Shown piece after piece: positions 58,964 to 64,000 of a stretch of DNA of 64,000 bases. Location of the stretch: the NCBI RefSeq assembly GCF_004340905.1, contig NZ_SLXD01000002.1:186001-250000 (forward strand), in the 5' to 3' direction. This DNA comes from Rubrivivax gelatinosus. Its GTDB lineage: Bacteria > Pseudomonadota > Gammaproteobacteria > Burkholderiales > Burkholderiaceae_C. Below the pieces are notes generated by a model that made no database searches, was not told where the DNA came from, and worked only from the letters and a program-made list of their open reading frames with translations. The translations under genes and the position numbers were made by a program. Within the stretch, counting starts at the first letter, position 1, and each line of letters starts with the position of its first letter.

Positions 58964-60292
58964 ATGGCCCGAAAGACGATCGCCCTGAGCCTTTTCTGGC
59001 GCACCTTCTGCCTGCTGGCCATCCTGCTGGCAGGGGGTGTCTTCGCCTGGGTGCAGACGCTGCGCGCGCTCGAGTTCGAGCCGCGCGCGGTCGAGTCCGC
59101 GCAGCAGGTCGCCGGCCTGGTGAACCTGTCGCGCGCGGCGCTGCAGCAGGCCGACGGCATCAACCGCGTCGCGCTGGTGAAGTCGCTGGGCCAGAACGGT
59201 GCGGTGCGCGTCACGCCGCGCGAACCCGGCGACCGCTGGGAGGGCTATGAACACGACCGTTTCACGCGCCGCGTCGCACGCGAGCTGCGCGCCACGCTGG
59301 GCGAGGACGCGATCGTCGCGAGCAGCGTCAACGCCAAGCCCGGGCTGTGGGTCGGCTTCTCGATCGACGGCGACGCCTACTGGCTGCAGATCGACGACAG
59401 CCACACCAGCCCGCTGACCAGCAACACCTGGTTCGTCTGGATCGGCATCGCGCTGCTGGCGACGCTGGTCGGCTCGGTGGCGATCGCGCGGCTGATCAAC
59501 CGGCCGCTCAAGCAGCTGTCGTTTGCCGCCAGCCGCATCCGCGAGGGCGACCTCGACTCGCGCCTGGACGAGAACACGCTGACCAGCGAGATCCGCGAGG
59601 TCAACCGCGGCTTCAACCGCATGGCGCGCGAACTCGCGCGCGTCGAGGAGGACCGTGCGGTGATGCTGGCCGGCATCAGCCACGACCTGCGCACGCCGCT
59701 GGCGCGGCTGCGGCTGGAGACCGAGATGAGCGTCTCCGACGACGAGGCCAAGCGCAACATGGCGCTGGACATCGACCAGCTCGACGCGATCATCGACAAG
59801 TTCATGGACTACGCGCGGCCGGGCGACACCGAGATGCGCCCGGTGCACGTCTCGCAGCTGATCGACCGCGAGGCCGCGGGCTTCCGCGACCCGACGCAGA
59901 TCCGCATCCACTCGCGCGTGGCGATCGACCTGAAGGTGCTGGCCGACGAGACCGAGCTCGGCCGCGTGTTCTCCAACCTGTTCGAGAACGCACGCCGCTA
60001 CGGCCGCGGCACCGACACCGGCATCGCCGACGTGACGATCTCCTACGCCCGCACCGGGCCCTGGGTCATCCTCACGGTGCGCGACACCGGCCCGGGCGTG
60101 CCGCCCGAGAAGCTGTCGCAGCTCACCACGCCGTTCTTCCGCGGCGACGCCGCACGCACCGCCGCCACCGGCGCCGGCCTGGGCCTGGCGATCGTCGACA
60201 AGGCGATGCAGCGCATGGGCGGCAGCCTGGAGCTGGCCAACGCGCCGGACGGCGGCCTGATGGCGCACATCCGGCTGCGCCGCGCGCCGTAG
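58964..60292 (+). CDS. envZ: EnvZ-like sensor histidine kinase
   Basis: 442 residues from ATG 58964. Two transmembrane helices (LFWRTFCLLAILLAGGVFAW and WFVWIGIALLATLVGSVAIA) flank a periplasmic sensor of about 110 residues. A HAMP domain follows, then the DHp motif with the phospho-histidine in GISHDLRTPLARLRLETEMS, the N box NLFENARRYGRG, and G boxes DTGPGVPPEKL and GAGLGLAIVDKAM. It phosphorylates and dephosphorylates OmpR in response to envelope conditions. Confidence 0.93.
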   Translation: MARKTIALSLFWRTFCLLAILLAGGVFAWVQTLRALEFEPRAVESAQQVAGLVNLSRAALQQADGINRVALVKSLGQNGAVRVTPREPGDRWEGYEHDRFTRRVARELRATLGEDAIVASSVNAKPGLWVGFSIDGDAYWLQIDDSHTSPLTSNTWFVWIGIALLATLVGSVAIARLINRPLKQLSFAASRIREGDLDSRLDENTLTSEIREVNRGFNRMARELARVEEDRAVMLAGISHDLRTPLARLRLETEMSVSDDEAKRNMALDIDQLDAIIDKFMDYARPGDTEMRPVHVSQLIDREAAGFRDPTQIRIHSRVAIDLKVLADETELGRVFSNLFENARRYGRGTDTGIADVTISYARTGPWVILTVRDTGPGVPPEKLSQLTTPFFRGDAARTAATGAGLGLAIVDKAMQRMGGSLELANAPDGGLMAHIRLRRAP

Positions 60293-60304
60293 CGCCCAGG
60301 CCGG

Positions 60305-60796
60305 TCAGCCGGCCCGGTACAGCAGGCAGGCCGCGCGCGTCTCGATCGAACGCCCCTCGCCGACCGGCCCCAGCTTCTCGGCGGTCTTGGCCTTGACGTT
60401 GACGCGCTCGAGGTCGACGCCCAGCAGCTCGGCGATGCGCGCGCGCATCGTGTCGATGTGCGGCGCCATCTTCGGCGCCTGGGCGACGATGGTCGAGTCG
60501 ACGTTGACGATCTGCCAGCCGGCAGCACGCACGCGGCGCGCGCATTCGGCCAGCAGCACGGCCGAGTCGGCGCCCTTGAACTCGGCCGCGGTGTCGGGGA
60601 AGTGGCGGCCGATGTCGCCCAGCGCCGCGGCGCCGAACAGCGCGTCGGTGATGGCGTGCAGCAGCGCGTCGGCGTCGCTGTGGCCGAGCAGGCCGTGGCT
60701 GTGCGGGATCGTGATGCCGCCGAGGATCAGCGGGCGGCCGGCGACGAGCTGGTGGGTGTCCCAGCCCTCGCCGATGCGGAGGTCAAGAGGGTTCAT
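60305..60796 (-). CDS. ispF: 2-C-methyl-D-erythritol 2,4-cyclodiphosphate synthase
   Basis: 163 residues from ATG 60796. Zinc ligands are in [10 protein letters not shown], then [45 protein letters not shown], and the C-terminal [17 protein letters not shown] motif. It makes the cyclic diphosphate in the MEP isoprenoid pathway. Overlaps ispD by four bases, the order seen in most betaproteobacteria. Confidence 0.97.
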   Translation of the reverse strand: MNPLDLRIGEGWDTHQLVAGRPLILGGITIPHSHGLLGHSDADALLHAITDALFGAAALGDIGRHFPDTAAEFKGADSAVLLAECARRVRAAGWQIVNVDSTIVAQAPKMAPHIDTMRARIAELLGVDLERVNVKAKTAEKLGPVGEGRSIETRAACLLYRAG

Positions 60797-61482
60797 CGGG
60801 TCTGCAGCAGGCGCGCGGCCAGCGCGAAATCCGCCGGCCAGGTCACCTTGAGGTTTTCGAGATCGCCGGGCACGAGGCGCGGCGCCAGGCCCAGCGCCTC
60901 GACGGCGCTGGATTCGTCGGTGACCTGGTCACCGGCTTCGGCCAGCGCCCGCGCCAGCAGGCCGATGCGGAACATCTGCGGCGTCTGCGCGGCCCACTTG
61001 GCCGTGCGCGGCACGGTGTCGGCGACCCGCCCGGCCTCCTCGGCCTTCAGCGTGTCGGCCAGCGGCAGCGCGAGCAGCCCGCCGACGGGGTCGGCCAGGC
61101 AGGCATCGATCAGGCGGTCGACCCACTCGGGGCGCAGCAGGCAGCGGGCGGCGTCGTGCACCAGCACCCAGTCGTCGTCGCGGGCGCCCAGTTCACGCAG
61201 CACCGGCAGGCCGTGGGCGACGCTCTCGGCGCGCGTGGCGCCGCCGCAGCGCGCCAGCCAGCCCTGCCAGCCGGGCACGGCGGCTTCGAACTGCGTGTCC
61301 TCGGGCGACAGCACGACCAGCGTGCCCGCCAGCCGCGGCACCGCGGCCAGCGCCGCCAGCGTGTGCGCGACCACCGGCCGGCCGGCCAGCGGCGCATATT
61401 GTTTGGGGCCGCCGGCGCCGGCCCTCAGGCCGACACCGGCGCACGGAACCAGGGCAAAACAGCGGGTCGGCGGCACAGTCAT
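60793..61482 (-). CDS. ispD: 2-C-methyl-D-erythritol 4-phosphate cytidylyltransferase
   Basis: 229 residues from ATG 61482. The nucleotide-binding start reads [29 protein letters not shown], with [49 protein letters not shown] and [11 protein letters not shown] further on. It couples CTP to methylerythritol 4-phosphate. The start is 26 bp from the divergent mfd start with no ribosome-binding site visible, and a 16-bp palindrome occupies the gap. Confidence 0.96.
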   Translation of the reverse strand: MTVPPTRCFALVPCAGVGLRAGAGGPKQYAPLAGRPVVAHTLAALAAVPRLAGTLVVLSPEDTQFEAAVPGWQGWLARCGGATRAESVAHGLPVLRELGARDDDWVLVHDAARCLLRPEWVDRLIDACLADPVGGLLALPLADTLKAEEAGRVADTVPRTAKWAAQTPQMFRIGLLARALAEAGDQVTDESSAVEALGLAPRLVPGDLENLKVTWPADFALAARLLQTR

Positions 61483-61485
61483 CCA

Positions 61486-61501
61486 GCGATTCTAGAATCG
61501 C
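61486..61501. promoter_or_regulatory. 16-bp perfect palindrome between ispD and mfd
   Basis: GCGATTCTAGAATCGC is its own reverse complement and fills most of the 26-bp gap between two divergent start codons. It supplies TAGAAT, five of six matches to the -10 hexamer, on both strands, at distances that would start each transcript at or within a few bases of its ATG. No -35 hexamers are seen. Confidence 0.5.
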
Positions 61502-61508
61502 GCCTCCC

Positions 61509-64000
<2,492 letters not shown>

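Overview
The window is very GC-rich, densely packed DNA typical of a betaproteobacterium of the order Burkholderiales, Rubrivivax/Leptothrix-like. The evidence is gene content and order: mltG-tmk-holB-pilZ-tatD, ispF-ispD next to mfd, ompR-envZ, an AidB-PaaX pair and a DUF6513 pterin-type protein. This placement rests on reading the proteins, not on a computed phylogeny. Both ends cut genes: an HSL-family hydrolase at the left edge and mfd at the right edge.

Layout. 1-6.9 kb is housekeeping: hydrolase tail, GNAT, DUF4936 and ygfZ on the minus strand, then a tightly overlapping run mltG-tmk-holB-pilZ-tatD and an exported ankyrin protein. 6.9-9.3 kb is looser: two tail-overlapping hypothetical genes, a truncated GNAT remnant and a LysR regulator. 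9.3-10.9 kb holds a dihydropteroate-synthase-like DUF6513 gene and, between it and marR, a 29-residue ORF sitting directly behind a near-perfect LexA box. 11.0-26.3 kb is the largest block: marR plus five co-directional genes for uncharacterised proteins (254, 652, 1638, 1220 and 1105 residues; the last is DUF6603-like). 26.3-32.3 kb is a LysR-controlled sugar-acid island: Bug/TctC binding protein, UxaA/GarD-type dehydratase, aldehyde dehydrogenase and HpcH/HpaI aldolase. 32.3-35.3 kb holds a MocR regulator divergent from ccoG, with three copies of a CTGATCCG-type element between them.

35.3-39.3 kb is an accessory segment: a low-GC HNH endonuclease followed by a His-Xaa-Ser (Hxs) system, hxsB-hxsC-hxsA, with two radical SAM maturases and a repeat substrate but no visible hxsD. 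39.4-43.2 kb has aidB-paaX diverging from a DeoR regulator and VOC gene. 43.2-47.9 kb has an alkaline phosphatase, an exported lytic transglycosylase, fumarylacetoacetase and a VOC protein. 48.0-53.0 kb pairs a D-glutamate catabolic operon (dgcN-dgcA type) with a divergent TonB-dependent receptor. 53.1-64.0 kb is core genome again: tRNA-Val(GAC) with promoter and terminator, relA and a hydrolase, 3-hydroxybutyrate dehydrogenase, a SIMPL-domain protein, ompR-envZ, ispF, ispD and mfd.

The most interesting signals are the five-gene giant-protein cluster, the LexA-box 29-residue ORF, the hxsD-less Hxs locus, and several inverted or direct repeats that look like operators. No CRISPR array, insertion sequence, rRNA or prophage was seen.
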